Source: an uncultured Maribacter sp. (GTDB taxonomy: Bacteria > Bacteroidota > Bacteroidia > Flavobacteriales > Flavobacteriaceae). From it: a DNA stretch of 35,748 nt. The translations under genes and the position numbers were made by a program. Each line of letters starts with the position of its first letter. Position 1 is the first letter of the stretch. The stretch covers positions 150,549-186,296 of the forward strand of contig CANNFY010000005.1 in the NCBI GenBank assembly GCA_947504045.1, in the 5' to 3' direction. The notes below the pieces were generated by a model. It saw only the letters and a program-made list of their open reading frames with translations. It did no database searches and was not told the DNA's origin. Positions 1 through 8,972 of the stretch are shown here, in pieces.

Positions 1-765
1 AATGCAAAAGCTTATGCCAATAGCATTATACAAGCCGCAAAAGCTGAAAATACAGAGGTTATAATTACTAGCTCTAGTACAGATGCTAAATATTTAGCTC
101 CTTTAGTTAGCGCCGCTTTAAAAGCTGGGTATGCTCCAAATGTTGTAGCTGCACCAGAAAGCACAAGTCCTTTTACTGTAAAAAGAACCGCATTTAGTAA
201 TAAAGGGTTTGCTATAACGCAAATTAACACCCAAATAAAAGTTATTGGAGTTTCTAATAATGCTTTTGGTATTATTGAAAATGCTACCACTGCAGCAGTA
301 GAAAACTTTGACCCATCATTAAACGATAATGATTTTTCTACCAAATCAACAGAAATAGATAAAGTAATAGGAAAAGCTACAATTGCAGATGCAGATATTG
401 TAGTATCTGGCGGAAGAGGTTTAAAAGGCCCAGAAAATTGGGGAATAATAGAAGAACTTGCAGACGTTCTTGGAGCAGCAACCGCTTGTTCAAAACCAGT
501 TTCTGACTTAGGATGGAGACCACACGGAGAACATGTTGGACAAACAGGAAAACCTGTTGCAAGTAATTTATATATAGCAATTGGTATTTCTGGAGCCATA
601 CAACACCTTGCTGGTGTAAGTGCTTCTAAAACAAAAGTTGTTATAAATACAGACCCTGAAGCACCTTTTTTTAAAGCAGCAGATTATGGTATAGTTGGGG
701 ATGCCTTCGAAGTTGTTCCACAACTCATCGAAAAATTAAAAGAATTTAAAGCGCAAAACACTTAA
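1..765 (+). CDS. etfA: Electron transfer flavoprotein alpha subunit, C-terminal part
   Basis: The frame is open from the window edge to a TAA at 763-765, giving 254 residues; the N-terminus lies outside the window. EtfA binds FAD and, with EtfB, carries electrons from acyl-CoA and other dehydrogenases to the quinone pool. The C-terminal FAD-binding domain is complete: a VVSGGRGLKGPENW segment, then the flavin-contacting SDLGWRPHGEHVGQTGK stretch, IAIGISGAIQHLAG and VINTDPEAPFFKAADYGIVGD, all typical of the family. A strong hairpin terminator follows directly. EtfB would be expected just upstream, beyond the edge. Confidence 0.95.
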   Translation, partial: NAKAYANSIIQAAKAENTEVIITSSSTDAKYLAPLVSAALKAGYAPNVVAAPESTSPFTVKRTAFSNKGFAITQINTQIKVIGVSNNAFGIIENATTAAVENFDPSLNDNDFSTKSTEIDKVIGKATIADADIVVSGGRGLKGPENWGIIEELADVLGAATACSKPVSDLGWRPHGEHVGQTGKPVASNLYIAIGISGAIQHLAGVSASKTKVVINTDPEAPFFKAADYGIVGDAFEVVPQLIEKLKEFKAQNT

Positions 766-788
766 TTTTTGTTAATTTGTACCCTTCT

Positions 789-839
789 AAGGGTTGTTTA
801 AATAATATGGATAGCCAATTATTTAAACAACCCTTTTTT
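789..839 (+). terminator. Rho-independent terminator after etfA
   Basis: An 18-bp perfect stem (789-806 with 818-835) encloses an 11-base loop and runs into a T tract. It lies 24 bases after the etfA stop and ends about 10 bases before the next start codon, so it should separate the two transcripts. Confidence 0.85.
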
Positions 840-849
840 ATAGTTACAT

Positions 850-1479
850 ATGAGCCTAGTAAGATTAAAAATAAAAGGAATATCCTATAGCCAAACTCAA
901 AATGGTGCGTATGCACTTATTTTAAATGAAGTTGAAGGCGATCGCAAACTTCCTATTGTTATAGGTGCTTTTGAAGCGCAATCTATAGCTATAGCTTTAG
1001 AAAAGGAAATTAAACCTCCAAGACCATTAACTCACGATTTATTTAAGAATTTCTCTGACAGATTTGACATTATTGTTAAACAGGTAATAATTCACAAATT
1101 AGTAGATGGTGTATTTTACTCCAGTATTATTTGCGAAAGAGATGGTATAGAAGAAATTATTGATGCCAGAACTAGTGATGCTATTGCCTTAGCGCTACGT
1201 TTTGATGCTCCAATATTTACCTATAAAACCATTCTTGATAAAGCTGGTATTTTCTTAAAATTTTCTTCTAAAGAAAAAGAAGAAGAAAATGATGACAGTA
1301 TAATGGTTGATGAAATTTTACAAGAAGGCGGAGACCCCGTAGAAATTGAATCTAACGCTACAGATGGTTTTAAAGAACTTTCCACAGATGAGCTTCATAA
1401 AGAACTAAATAAAGCAGTTGCAAACGAAGATTATGAAAAAGCTGCAAAATTAAGAGACGAAATATCTAAAAGAAACTAA
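850..1479 (+). CDS. Bifunctional nuclease family protein (DUF151) with C-terminal UVR motif
   Basis: A 209-residue protein. Residues about 1-140 match the bifunctional nuclease (BFN/DUF151) domain: LPIVIGAFEAQSIAIALE near the N-terminus and the hallmark DARTSDAIALALRF in the middle. An acidic linker follows, then a C-terminal UVR motif (about residues 176-209, with NEDYEKAAKLRDEI) like that of UvrB/UvrC, which normally mediates protein-protein contact. This two-domain form is common in Bacteroidota. DUF151 proteins have reported DNase/RNase activity in plants and Mycobacterium; the role in Flavobacteria is not established. nupC starts 18 bases downstream on the same strand, so the two are probably co-transcribed. 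Confidence 0.9.
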   Translation: MSLVRLKIKGISYSQTQNGAYALILNEVEGDRKLPIVIGAFEAQSIAIALEKEIKPPRPLTHDLFKNFSDRFDIIVKQVIIHKLVDGVFYSSIICERDGIEEIIDARTSDAIALALRFDAPIFTYKTILDKAGIFLKFSSKEKEEENDDSIMVDEILQEGGDPVEIESNATDGFKELSTDELHKELNKAVANEDYEKAAKLRDEISKRN

Positions 1480-1497
1480 TCTTTAAAAATAGTTTGC

Positions 1498-2934
1498 ATG
1501 AAAAAATTACCTTGGGCATTCTTATTATTTTTCATTTTTTGCATTTCTACATATGCTCAAGATACAATAACAAATAATACCACCATTGTTAATCAAATTA
1601 CAACTGCTGCACCAACAATAGTACCTAATGCAGGTTTTTCTTTACATAGCTTATGGAGAGGAATTTTAGGTATGATAGTTATAATTGCAATTTCTTTTCT
1701 ATTTAGCTCTAACAAAAAAGCTATTAACTGGAAAACTGTTGGCATAGGGCTAGGCATACAATTACTAATTGCAATTGGGGTTTTAAAAGTTCCGTTTATT
1801 CAAAAAATATTTGAAGCTTTAGGTAATATATTTGTTAGTATCTTAGATTTTACCAGAGCAGGTAGTCAATTTTTATTTGAAGGATTGGTGGTAGACATGG
1901 ATACCTTCGGATATATTTTTGCCTTTCAAGTATTACCAACCATAATCTTTTTCTCTGCCTTAACCTCTTTATTATTTTACTTAGGAATAATACAAAAACT
2001 AGTAAAAGTACTTGCTTTACTTTTATCTAAAACCTTAGGAATTTCTGGACCAGAAAGTTTAAGTGTTGCAGGAAACATTTTTTTAGGGCAAACAGAAGCT
2101 CCCTTGCTTATAAAAGCCTATTTAGAAAAGATGACAAAATCAGAAATCTTACTAGTAATGATAGGTGGTATGGCAACAGTAGCCGGTGCTGTTTTGGCTG
2201 CTTACATTGGTTTTTTAGGTGGCGATGACCCTATTCTACGTTTACAATTTGCAAAACATTTATTAGCTGCTTCTGTAATGGCGGCTCCTGGCGCTATTGT
2301 AGTTTCTAAAATACTATACCCGCAAACCGAAGAAATAAACACTAACGTAACTGTATCTTCAGAAAAAATTGGTTCAAATATCTTAGATGCCATATCTAAT
2401 GGTACTACTGAAGGGTTAAAATTAGCAGTAAATGTGGGCGCAATGCTACTTGTATTTGTTGCTTTTATTGCTATGATTAATGGTATTTTAGAATGGTCAG
2501 GAGATATTACCTCTTTAAATGGATGGATAGCTGCAAATACCAGTTATGAGAAATTTTCTCTAGAAGCAATTTTAGGAACCATTTTTGCTCCTTTAATGTG
2601 GCTAATAGGTGTAGCAGATGAAGATATTATGCTTATGGGACAACTACTAGGTATAAAATTAGCAGCTAGCGAGTTTATAGGTTATATACAATTAGCAGAA
2701 CTTAAAAATATGGCTAATGCTACGCACTTTACCTTTAACAAATCTATAATAATGGCTACCTATATGCTTTGTGGCTTTGCCAATTTTGCATCTATTGGAA
2801 TACAAATTGGAGGTATTGGATCTTTAGCTCCAGGACAAAGAAAAACACTTTCCGAATTTGGAATGAAAGCTGTTTTAGGAGGTTCTTTAGCCTCTTTACT
2901 TTCTGCCACTATTGCCGGTATGATTTTAGGATAA
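1498..2934 (+). CDS. NupC-family concentrative nucleoside transporter
   Basis: A 478-residue inner-membrane protein that should import nucleosides with Na+ or H+. The family signature ESLSVAGNIFLGQTEAP is present (GQTEAP at residues 197-202), followed by KMTKSEILLVMIGGMATVAG, and the C-terminal GFANFASIGIQIGG begins at residue 426. The gene has an N-terminal leader resembling a cleavable signal peptide (ending TYAQ, residue 21) and a Thr/Asn-rich segment before the first conserved membrane helix near residue 55; classical NupC proteins of about 400 residues lack this. Its place just before thyA, and with folA and cdd nearby, fits nucleoside salvage. Confidence 0.92.
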   Translation: MKKLPWAFLLFFIFCISTYAQDTITNNTTIVNQITTAAPTIVPNAGFSLHSLWRGILGMIVIIAISFLFSSNKKAINWKTVGIGLGIQLLIAIGVLKVPFIQKIFEALGNIFVSILDFTRAGSQFLFEGLVVDMDTFGYIFAFQVLPTIIFFSALTSLLFYLGIIQKLVKVLALLLSKTLGISGPESLSVAGNIFLGQTEAPLLIKAYLEKMTKSEILLVMIGGMATVAGAVLAAYIGFLGGDDPILRLQFAKHLLAASVMAAPGAIVVSKILYPQTEEINTNVTVSSEKIGSNILDAISNGTTEGLKLAVNVGAMLLVFVAFIAMINGILEWSGDITSLNGWIAANTSYEKFSLEAILGTIFAPLMWLIGVADEDIMLMGQLLGIKLAASEFIGYIQLAELKNMANATHFTFNKSIIMATYMLCGFANFASIGIQIGGIGSLAPGQRKTLSEFGMKAVLGGSLASLLSATIAGMILG

Positions 2935-3048
2935 TATTCTACCAACATAATACTTTAGTCCGTTAATAATTAGTTTATAATTATTATTACGTGTTACTAT
3001 ACAAGCAAATTTGTTTACTTATTTTTACTTTATTAAGTAGTTAGCATT

Positions 3049-3873
3049 ATGAAACAATATCACGATTTATTAAAACACGTATTAGAAACCGGAAACCAAA
3101 AAGGAGACCGTACAGGAACAGGAACTATTAGTGTTTTTGGACATCAAATGCGTTTTGATTTAAGTGAAGGTTTTCCAATGGTAACCACAAAAAAATTACA
3201 CTTAAAATCTATAGTTTATGAACTATTATGGTTTTTAAAAGGAGATACAAATATTAAATATCTTCAAGAAAATGGAGTTCGCATCTGGAATGAATGGGCA
3301 GACGAAAATGGTGATTTAGGTCCTGTTTATGGTCACCAATGGAGAAACTGGAATAGCGATGAAATAGACCAAATAAAGGAGGTTATTAGTGCGTTAAAAA
3401 CAAATCCGAACAGCAGAAGAATGTTAGTATCTGCATGGAACCCTAGTGTACTACCTGACACCTCTAAATCTTTCTCTGAAAATGTTGCAAATGGTAAAGC
3501 CGCTTTACCACCTTGCCATGCTTTTTTTCAATTCTATGTTGCAAATGGTAAACTATCGTGCCAATTGTACCAACGTAGCGCAGATATTTTCTTAGGGGTT
3601 CCTTTTAATATTGCTTCTTATGCATTATTTACTATGATGGTAGCACAAGTTTGCGGTTACGAAGCTGGTGAGTTTATACATACTTTTGGAGACGCTCACA
3701 TATATAATAACCATATGGAACAGGTTAAACTACAATTGAGCAGAGAGCCAAGACCACTTCCAAAAATGATTTTAAATCCGGAAATTAAGGATATTTTTGA
3801 TTTTAATTTTGAAGATTTTACATTAGAAAATTATAACCCACACCCACATATTAAAGGTGTTGTGGCCATATAA
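3049..3873 (+). CDS. thyA: Thymidylate synthase
   Basis: A 274-residue ThyA that converts dUMP to dTMP using methylenetetrahydrofolate in the cytoplasm. Visible motifs are RTGTGT (residues 21-26), YGHQWR (94-99), the PPCHAFFQF active site with catalytic Cys156, [18 protein letters not shown], and [13 protein letters not shown] short insert with SFSENVANG lies just before the active-site loop and explains the shift from Cys146 of E. coli. The consumed folate is recycled by DHFR, whose gene (folA) lies 2 kb downstream. It is convergent with the CBM48-like gene, with an inverted repeat between them. Confidence 0.98.
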   Translation: MKQYHDLLKHVLETGNQKGDRTGTGTISVFGHQMRFDLSEGFPMVTTKKLHLKSIVYELLWFLKGDTNIKYLQENGVRIWNEWADENGDLGPVYGHQWRNWNSDEIDQIKEVISALKTNPNSRRMLVSAWNPSVLPDTSKSFSENVANGKAALPPCHAFFQFYVANGKLSCQLYQRSADIFLGVPFNIASYALFTMMVAQVCGYEAGEFIHTFGDAHIYNNHMEQVKLQLSREPRPLPKMILNPEIKDIFDFNFEDFTLENYNPHPHIKGVVAI

Positions 3874-3899
3874 TTTACTCAACAATCTTAAGCAAAAAC

Positions 3900-3932
3900 A
3901 ACCTGTATACTTTTTTATAAAATATACAGGTT
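3900..3932. terminator. Possible bidirectional terminator between thyA and the CBM48-like gene
   Basis: A 10-bp stem (3900-3909 with 3923-3932) encloses a 13-base T-rich loop between two convergent genes. The T tracts on either side are poor, so this is a moderate call based mainly on position. Confidence 0.45.
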
Positions 3933-3940
3933 CACATATT

Positions 3941-4237
3941 TTATACTTCTAATACTGCATTTTCAGAACCTGCATAATCGTTCCATTGGTAACGATCAGC
4001 TTCAGCTTCATTTACATAAGCACCATCTATTATATACTTATACTCAAAAGAATTTTCTTTAGGTAAATCAAAAGTACCCTTGAAAGTTCCATTCTTAAGC
4101 TTCTTTAAAGTTGCTCCTTTAGGTTTCCAATTATTAAAATCTCCTACAACTTCAACTTTTTTAGCCTCTGCCGCTGGAACTGTAAAAGTTACCTTACAAA
4201 CAGGCTTAGATTTTAAATACTTTTTTACTACTGCCAT
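3941..4237 (-). CDS. Stand-alone glycogen-binding (CBM48 / isoamylase early set) domain protein
   Basis: A 98-residue protein that consists almost only of an E-set domain. The sequence VEVVGDFNNWKPKG (about residues 28-41), followed by GTFKGTFDLP and YKYIIDGAYVNE, matches the AMPK-beta/isoamylase N-terminal fold, where GDFNxW is the hallmark. There is no signal peptide, so it should be cytoplasmic. In other proteins the domain binds alpha-glucans or serves as a fold module beside a GH13 catalytic domain; here no catalytic domain is attached and no glycogen gene lies nearby. Starch or glycogen binding is inferred from the fold. Similar free-standing proteins are frequent in Flavobacteria. Confidence 0.85.
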   Translation of the reverse strand: MAVVKKYLKSKPVCKVTFTVPAAEAKKVEVVGDFNNWKPKGATLKKLKNGTFKGTFDLPKENSFEYKYIIDGAYVNEAEADRYQWNDYAGSENAVLEV

Positions 4238-4386
4238 AATTTATTTTATTAAAATACAACACAAAATTAATACATTAACTTCCTCATTTACAATGAATAA
4301 TAAATTATTATTAATTTAATAATATTTAAACAACATTTTATAAGCCCTCATAAAAATTTAGTCCTTTTTTTATACTATTAGAATAG

Positions 4387-5472
4387 CTAACTAGCTGATT
4401 TTATAATTTTTATTATCGCATTTATATCTTTTTCTGTATTATAAAAATGAAAACTTAGCCTAATTCCGTCTCCACGTTGGGAACAAATAACATTATTTTC
4501 TGTTAAAAAATTATACAATTTAGTGTCTCCTTTAATATTAAATATGGTACTATGTTTATTGCGCTGTATAACCTGCTCTTGTAACAAACCTAGTCTTGTA
4601 AATTCTAACTTGGCTTTAGAAGATAAAGCCTTATTCTGCTCTTCTATTTTATCCATACCTATATTTTTTAGGTAATTAATTGAAAAATTTAAACTTCCAA
4701 AAGCAGTACAAGACAGATGCCCTGGCTCAAACTTTCTTACAAAAGAAATAGCATTTTCATTATCCTCATCTGCATCTGCTCCAGAAAATCCAATTATTGG
4801 AGTAGCTAATTTTTCTTTAATAGCATCTTTAAACAAGAAAAAACCATTTCCATAACCAGATAAAAGCCATTTATAAGCACTTGCTCCTAAAATATCAATC
4901 CCAGATTCTTGAAAATTAAAATCTGACGTTCCACAAAATTGCGTGCCATCTGCAATAATTATTAACTCTGGATTTTCTTTTTTAAGTTGTTTTAAAAAGT
5001 CTAAATCTATCATTACCCCATTTAACCACTGTACAATACTTAAAGCAAGTACATCTATCTTTTCTTTTTCTACAAGGGTTTTAATATCATCTTCTATTTG
5101 TGCTGAAATAGGAATTTCAAAAGTTGTAAATGAACGTGTTTTAAAAGGCCATTTTACAGAAGGATAGTCATTATTTAACAACGCTATTTTAGCTCCTTTA
5201 TTTAAACTATTTAGCACCATATTTATTCCTAAAGAAAAATTAGGTACTAACGCTACATTATTAGTATTACAATGAAATAATGACGCTACAGATGCTCTGG
5301 TATCTTTTATTATTTTAAGACTTTCATTACGCATTGCGCTCCCTTTTAACAAAAAATCTAAATCGGTTTCTTGTCGCCAGTCCAATAAATCATCTGAAAA
5401 TAAGCCAAAAGCAGCTGTATTTGCATAAATATATTGTCTTAAAACCGGAAAATTACTCCTAGCGTTATTCAT
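4387..5472 (-). CDS. Class V aminotransferase-fold PLP-dependent enzyme
   Basis: A 361-residue fold-type I PLP enzyme of the class V (cysteine desulfurase/isopenicillin epimerase-like) group. The cofactor aspartate is in IIIADGTQ (Asp175) and the Schiff-base lysine is Lys201 in GASAYKWLLSGYGNGF. EPGHLSCTAFGSLNFSI is the usual late motif of the group. It has no clear cysteine-desulfurase active-site loop, so the substrate cannot be named. It is a single gene, divergent from the 2TM-folA pair, with start codons about 55 bases apart. Confidence 0.85.
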   Translation of the reverse strand: MNNARSNFPVLRQYIYANTAAFGLFSDDLLDWRQETDLDFLLKGSAMRNESLKIIKDTRASVASLFHCNTNNVALVPNFSLGINMVLNSLNKGAKIALLNNDYPSVKWPFKTRSFTTFEIPISAQIEDDIKTLVEKEKIDVLALSIVQWLNGVMIDLDFLKQLKKENPELIIIADGTQFCGTSDFNFQESGIDILGASAYKWLLSGYGNGFFLFKDAIKEKLATPIIGFSGADADEDNENAISFVRKFEPGHLSCTAFGSLNFSINYLKNIGMDKIEEQNKALSSKAKLEFTRLGLLQEQVIQRNKHSTIFNIKGDTKLYNFLTENNVICSQRGDGIRLSFHFYNTEKDINAIIKIIKSAS

Positions 5473-5498
5473 ATTATAAACTTATTTACTAATTACTT

Positions 5499-5506
5499 TA
5501 TCTTTG
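5499..5506 (+). promoter_or_regulatory. Candidate -7 box (TATCTTTG) for the 2TM-folA transcript
   Basis: TATCTTTG fits the Bacteroidota -7 consensus TAnnTTTG and lies 20 bases before the start codon at 5527. I see no good TTTG at the expected -33 position, so support is partial. Confidence 0.35.
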
Positions 5507-5526
5507 ATGTAAATATAATTATTGCC

Positions 5527-5913
5527 ATGTTTTCTAAAAACAAAAAAACATCTCAATTAGACTTAGAGCAACATGAGTTGTTAGAAAATGCTCAAACTCG
5601 TATTAAACAAAAGAAACGTTTATATACTCATTTTGTAGTTTTTTTAATTGGAAGTGTTTTTCTTATTCTAATAAATAAAATTCTTAAGTATGGTGTAGAA
5701 TACAATTGGTTTGTTTGGGCCATTACTTTCTGGGGTTTTTTGTTTATTATACACGTTTTTAATGTACTGTTTACCCAAAAATTTATGGGAAAAGACTGGG
5801 AACGTCAACAAAGAGAAAAATTAGTAGCCAAACAGAAAAAAAGAATTTTAGAAATTCAGAAAGAAATAGAAACAGAATTTCCTATTAATAACATTAATAA
5901 AAAAATAGAATAG
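5527..5913 (+). CDS. 2TM domain-containing membrane protein
   Basis: A 128-residue protein with a charged N-terminus, two hydrophobic helices (about residues 35-52 and 63-83) and a charged C-terminal tail rich in Lys, Glu and Gln that probably forms a coiled coil. The helix pair, with YNWFVWAITFWG between and in the second helix and a following KFMGKDWE segment, matches the 2TM (PF13239) family seen in Bacteroidota, sometimes fused to LytTR-type histidine kinases. The function is unknown. Its stop codon overlaps the folA start by one base, so it is probably translationally coupled to DHFR. Confidence 0.85.
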   Translation: MFSKNKKTSQLDLEQHELLENAQTRIKQKKRLYTHFVVFLIGSVFLILINKILKYGVEYNWFVWAITFWGFLFIIHVFNVLFTQKFMGKDWERQQREKLVAKQKKRILEIQKEIETEFPINNINKKIE

Positions 5914-6404
5914 TGTACTACATAACTATGATAGCGGCTGCGGCAGAAAATAATGCCCTAGGAAAAGACAATGATTTGTTATGGCACTTACCTGATGACT
6001 TTAAAAGGTTTAAAGCTTTAACAACAGGGCATAAAATTATCATGGGAAGAAAAACTTTTGAAAGTTTCCCAAAACCACTACCAAATAGAGTGCATATAAT
6101 TATTACAAGAGACAAAAACTATTTTGTAGAACACCCCAATTGCATTGTGGTACATAGTATAGAAAATGCTCTTCTATTAGTAAATAACGAAGATTGTTTT
6201 ATTATTGGTGGTGGCGAAATTTATACGCAAGCAGAAAAGTTTGCTAATAAAATTGAACTAACAAGAGTGCATGCTTCTTTTGAAGCCGATACTTTTTTTC
6301 CTGAAATTAATCCAAAAAAATGGAACTTAGTTGCAAAAAAACATCATGAGATTGATAGTAAACATAAATATGCTTTTACATATTTAACCTATTTAAAAGT
6401 CTAA
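5913..6404 (+). CDS. folA: Dihydrofolate reductase
   Basis: A 163-residue DHFR that reduces dihydrofolate to tetrahydrofolate with NADPH, regenerating the folate oxidised by ThyA. Motifs are ITMIAAAAENNALGKDNDLLWHLPDD, with the substrate-contacting acidic residue and the Met20-type loop, IIMGRKTFESFPKPLPNR, and FIIGGGEIYTQ. The chosen start is a GTG whose G is the last base of the upstream TAG stop. The next in-frame ATG at 5928 would remove part of the first beta strand (YIT before MIAAAA), so GTG is preferred. The 3' end overlaps convergent murI by 12 bases. Confidence 0.95.
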   Translation: MYYITMIAAAAENNALGKDNDLLWHLPDDFKRFKALTTGHKIIMGRKTFESFPKPLPNRVHIIITRDKNYFVEHPNCIVVHSIENALLLVNNEDCFIIGGGEIYTQAEKFANKIELTRVHASFEADTFFPEINPKKWNLVAKKHHEIDSKHKYAFTYLTYLKV

Positions 6405-7178
6405 AAAGGATACACTTACTGTAACCCCATCTCTTACAACCAAACTTTTTAAAACACCAGCATCTATATTACTAAAAAAAGTACTCTTGCCTTGTAGAGC
6501 TGAATGGTTTAAAATTTTATGTTTTTCTAAAATAGCTTTAGTCTGTTTTGCAACAGCTTCTCCAGAGTCTATTATTTTAACTTTGTCTGGCACTATTTCT
6601 TTAATTAATGGTATTAAGTAAGGGTAATGGGTGCATCCGAGTACCAAATAGTCTATACCTTCTTGCACCATAGGAAGCAAGTATTTATTTAACAAGCCCC
6701 TTAACTCTTTACTTTGTAATTCTCCTTTTTCTATTAAAGGAACTAAGCCTTCCCCTTCTTTTTCTATAATCTTTATCCCATCAGCATGGTTTTCTGCTGT
6801 GCTATGAAACAAACTACTAGAGAGTGTGCCTTTAGTAGCTAAAATGCCTACTATTTTAGATTCTGATTTTAATGCTGCTGGTTTTATAGCAGGTTCTATT
6901 CCTATAAAAGGAACTTTGTAATTATTTCGTAAATAAGTTATTGCGTTTGTAGTTGCGGTGTTACACGCAACTACAATTAACTTACATTCTTGATTTAATA
7001 AATACTCTGTATTTTTTATACTAAGCCTTAAAATTTCTTCTTTAGATTTTTGTCCATAAGGAGCATTCTTACTATCTGCCAAATAAATAATATTTTCATT
7101 AGGCAAGAGAGATTGAATTTCTTTCCATATAGATGTTCCTCCTACTCCAGAATCAAAAATACCTATAGGCTTATTCAT
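6393..7178 (-). CDS. murI: Glutamate racemase
   Basis: A 261-residue enzyme that makes D-glutamate for peptidoglycan. It shows the family's PIGIFDSGVGG N-terminus, YLADSKNAPYG, and the two catalytic cysteines: Cys72 in VACNTAT and Cys182 in LGCTHYP. It is cofactor-independent. The last residues lie in the 12-base overlap with folA on the opposite strand. The phosphatase gene lies 10 bases upstream on the same strand, so murI is probably the second gene of that transcript. Confidence 0.96.
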   Translation of the reverse strand: MNKPIGIFDSGVGGTSIWKEIQSLLPNENIIYLADSKNAPYGQKSKEEILRLSIKNTEYLLNQECKLIVVACNTATTNAITYLRNNYKVPFIGIEPAIKPAALKSESKIVGILATKGTLSSSLFHSTAENHADGIKIIEKEGEGLVPLIEKGELQSKELRGLLNKYLLPMVQEGIDYLVLGCTHYPYLIPLIKEIVPDKVKIIDSGEAVAKQTKAILEKHKILNHSALQGKSTFFSNIDAGVLKSLVVRDGVTVSVSFLDF

Positions 7179-7188
7179 TATTTTAAAA

Positions 7189-8874
7189 TTACTTTATAAC
7201 TGGAACAATTGGTTTTCCTGTAGTACCATTAGGAAAAGCTATTCCTAATAAAGCAGCTATAGTTGGAGCTATATCTGGCACTTCTGTTTTAACTACAGTA
7301 TTTCCTCTTTTTACTCCTTTGCCATAAAATAATAGTGGCGAATGGGTATCGTAAACTTGAGGAGAACCATGAGTTGACCCTGTTTTTGGATAACTTATAA
7401 CCCCTGGTTTTAAAACCAATAATATATCTCCAGACCTTTTTTGGTTATATCCATTTTGTAATATATATGGAATACCATTAGTATATTGTTGGCTCCACAT
7501 TTGTTCTGCTGTATAAACCCTATCTACAAAAGGATAGCTTAAAACTTCTTTTGCTATAGTTTTTTGTGCCTCACCTAAATCTATTTCTAAATTCTTTATA
7601 ATCTTATGATCTAAAAACAATTGAAAATTAGAAAAACTCTTTACTATATCTGTTGTTCCATAAGCGTACTTTAAAAACTCATCTATTTTAGACCTCATAG
7701 TTTTTAAATCTGCATAACCAGCTGGAATTTTATTATCTTTTAAATAAGCAGGCACATGTATTGCAGCATGATCTGCTGTTAAAAATAATGTATACTCTCC
7801 TTTTCCTACTTTTTTATCTAAAGCATTAAAAATTTTCACCAAATCTTGATCTAATCTTAAATACGTATCTTCTATTTCCTTAGAATTTACCCCATATTTA
7901 TGCCCTACATAATCTGTACTTGAAAAACTTATTGCTAAAAAATCTGTTATTGCATCTTTTCCTAAATTCTCCCCTTCTAATGCTGCTATGGCAAAATCTG
8001 CTGTTAAACTATTACCATATGGGGTTGTCTTTAAAATATCATACTTACCATTTGCATCCCATAATTTCGGAAGATTATGAGGAAAAGTAGGGCTGCTTTC
8101 TCCTTTAAATAAACCTTCATATTTTGTGTTATCTAAACCACTTTCTACGTAGGTATTTATATCTTTTAAAGTATTCCAATCTTTCTTATAGTTATCTACA
8201 CTTCTAGTACTATTAAAATTATTTACCCATTTAGGTAAGCTTTTCATATAAAAAGAACTTGTTACCCAGTTTCCTTCATTTTTTCCATAAAACCAATATG
8301 CACCATTTGCTGTATGTCCGCCTGGTAAAATTGCCCCTCTATCCTTTAAGGCAATTGCAATTGTTTTACCCCTCATTTGGGTATGTAAACGTACTTGATC
8401 TGTAATTGTAGTTACCTCCATTCTATGTGGAGACATTTGCCCAGCATCTGAAACTGTTCCTACAGAAGTATATGTTGTATCTGAGGTACAATACACCTCA
8501 GCATTTAAATCTTTATCATACCAATCATTTGCAATTATTCCGTGCGTTGCAGGCGTTGTTCCTGTATAAATAGAGGCATGGCCCGGACCTGTATAGGTTG
8601 GTGCGTAATTAAAGTGATTATTTTTACAATTAAACCCCTCTTTTAATAACCTTTTAAAACCTCCTTCTTGAAACTTATTAGAAAAACGTGTTAAATAATC
8701 GTACCGCATTTGGTCCACAACTATACCAACTACTAATTTAGGAGGAGTAAAATCATTTTCTATTGCGTCTTTATTTTTCTTCTTTTGCCCGTAACTATTT
8801 CCAAAAATACCTGTAAAAACAAGTAGTAATACTAAGGTTTTAATCTGTTTAAAATGCATAAGTTGTAAATTCAT
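7189..8874 (-). CDS. pafA: PafA-type alkaline phosphatase/phosphodiesterase family protein
   Basis: A 561-residue protein of the alkaline phosphatase superfamily with a signal peptide (hydrophobic core after residue 10, ending NSYGQ), so periplasmic or exported. The order of motifs fits PafA of Elizabethkingia: metal ligand Asp54 in VVDQMRYDY, nucleophile Thr95 in PTYTGPGHAS, Asn116 in HGIIANDWYD, the Lys177/Arg179 pair (KDR), DYVGHKYG, TADHAA and a late GSTHGSPQVYDTHSP with the final His ligand. PafA has a broad phosphomonoesterase activity. An in-frame ATG five codons downstream is an alternative start that would put the signal peptide nearer the N-terminus. Confidence 0.9.
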   Translation of the reverse strand: MNLQLMHFKQIKTLVLLLVFTGIFGNSYGQKKKNKDAIENDFTPPKLVVGIVVDQMRYDYLTRFSNKFQEGGFKRLLKEGFNCKNNHFNYAPTYTGPGHASIYTGTTPATHGIIANDWYDKDLNAEVYCTSDTTYTSVGTVSDAGQMSPHRMEVTTITDQVRLHTQMRGKTIAIALKDRGAILPGGHTANGAYWFYGKNEGNWVTSSFYMKSLPKWVNNFNSTRSVDNYKKDWNTLKDINTYVESGLDNTKYEGLFKGESSPTFPHNLPKLWDANGKYDILKTTPYGNSLTADFAIAALEGENLGKDAITDFLAISFSSTDYVGHKYGVNSKEIEDTYLRLDQDLVKIFNALDKKVGKGEYTLFLTADHAAIHVPAYLKDNKIPAGYADLKTMRSKIDEFLKYAYGTTDIVKSFSNFQLFLDHKIIKNLEIDLGEAQKTIAKEVLSYPFVDRVYTAEQMWSQQYTNGIPYILQNGYNQKRSGDILLVLKPGVISYPKTGSTHGSPQVYDTHSPLLFYGKGVKRGNTVVKTEVPDIAPTIAALLGIAFPNGTTGKPIVPVIK

Positions 8875-8972
8875 TAGGTAAAAGTAAATAAAATACCTCT
8901 CAAAAATTTTAAATGCAAGTTAAATGACACTCATTATTGTTATTTTTACGCTAAGAAATTTATATTTATTAA

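Noticed and set aside
12-599. Long minus-strand open frame opposite etfA
   Set aside because: It is the antisense shadow of a well-conserved etfA; the translation has no recognisable domain.
3471-3558. Repeated VANGK segment around the ThyA active site as a sign of a tandem duplication
   Set aside because: The two occurrences are short and lie in a surface insert and a normal family strand; chance or local drift is enough.
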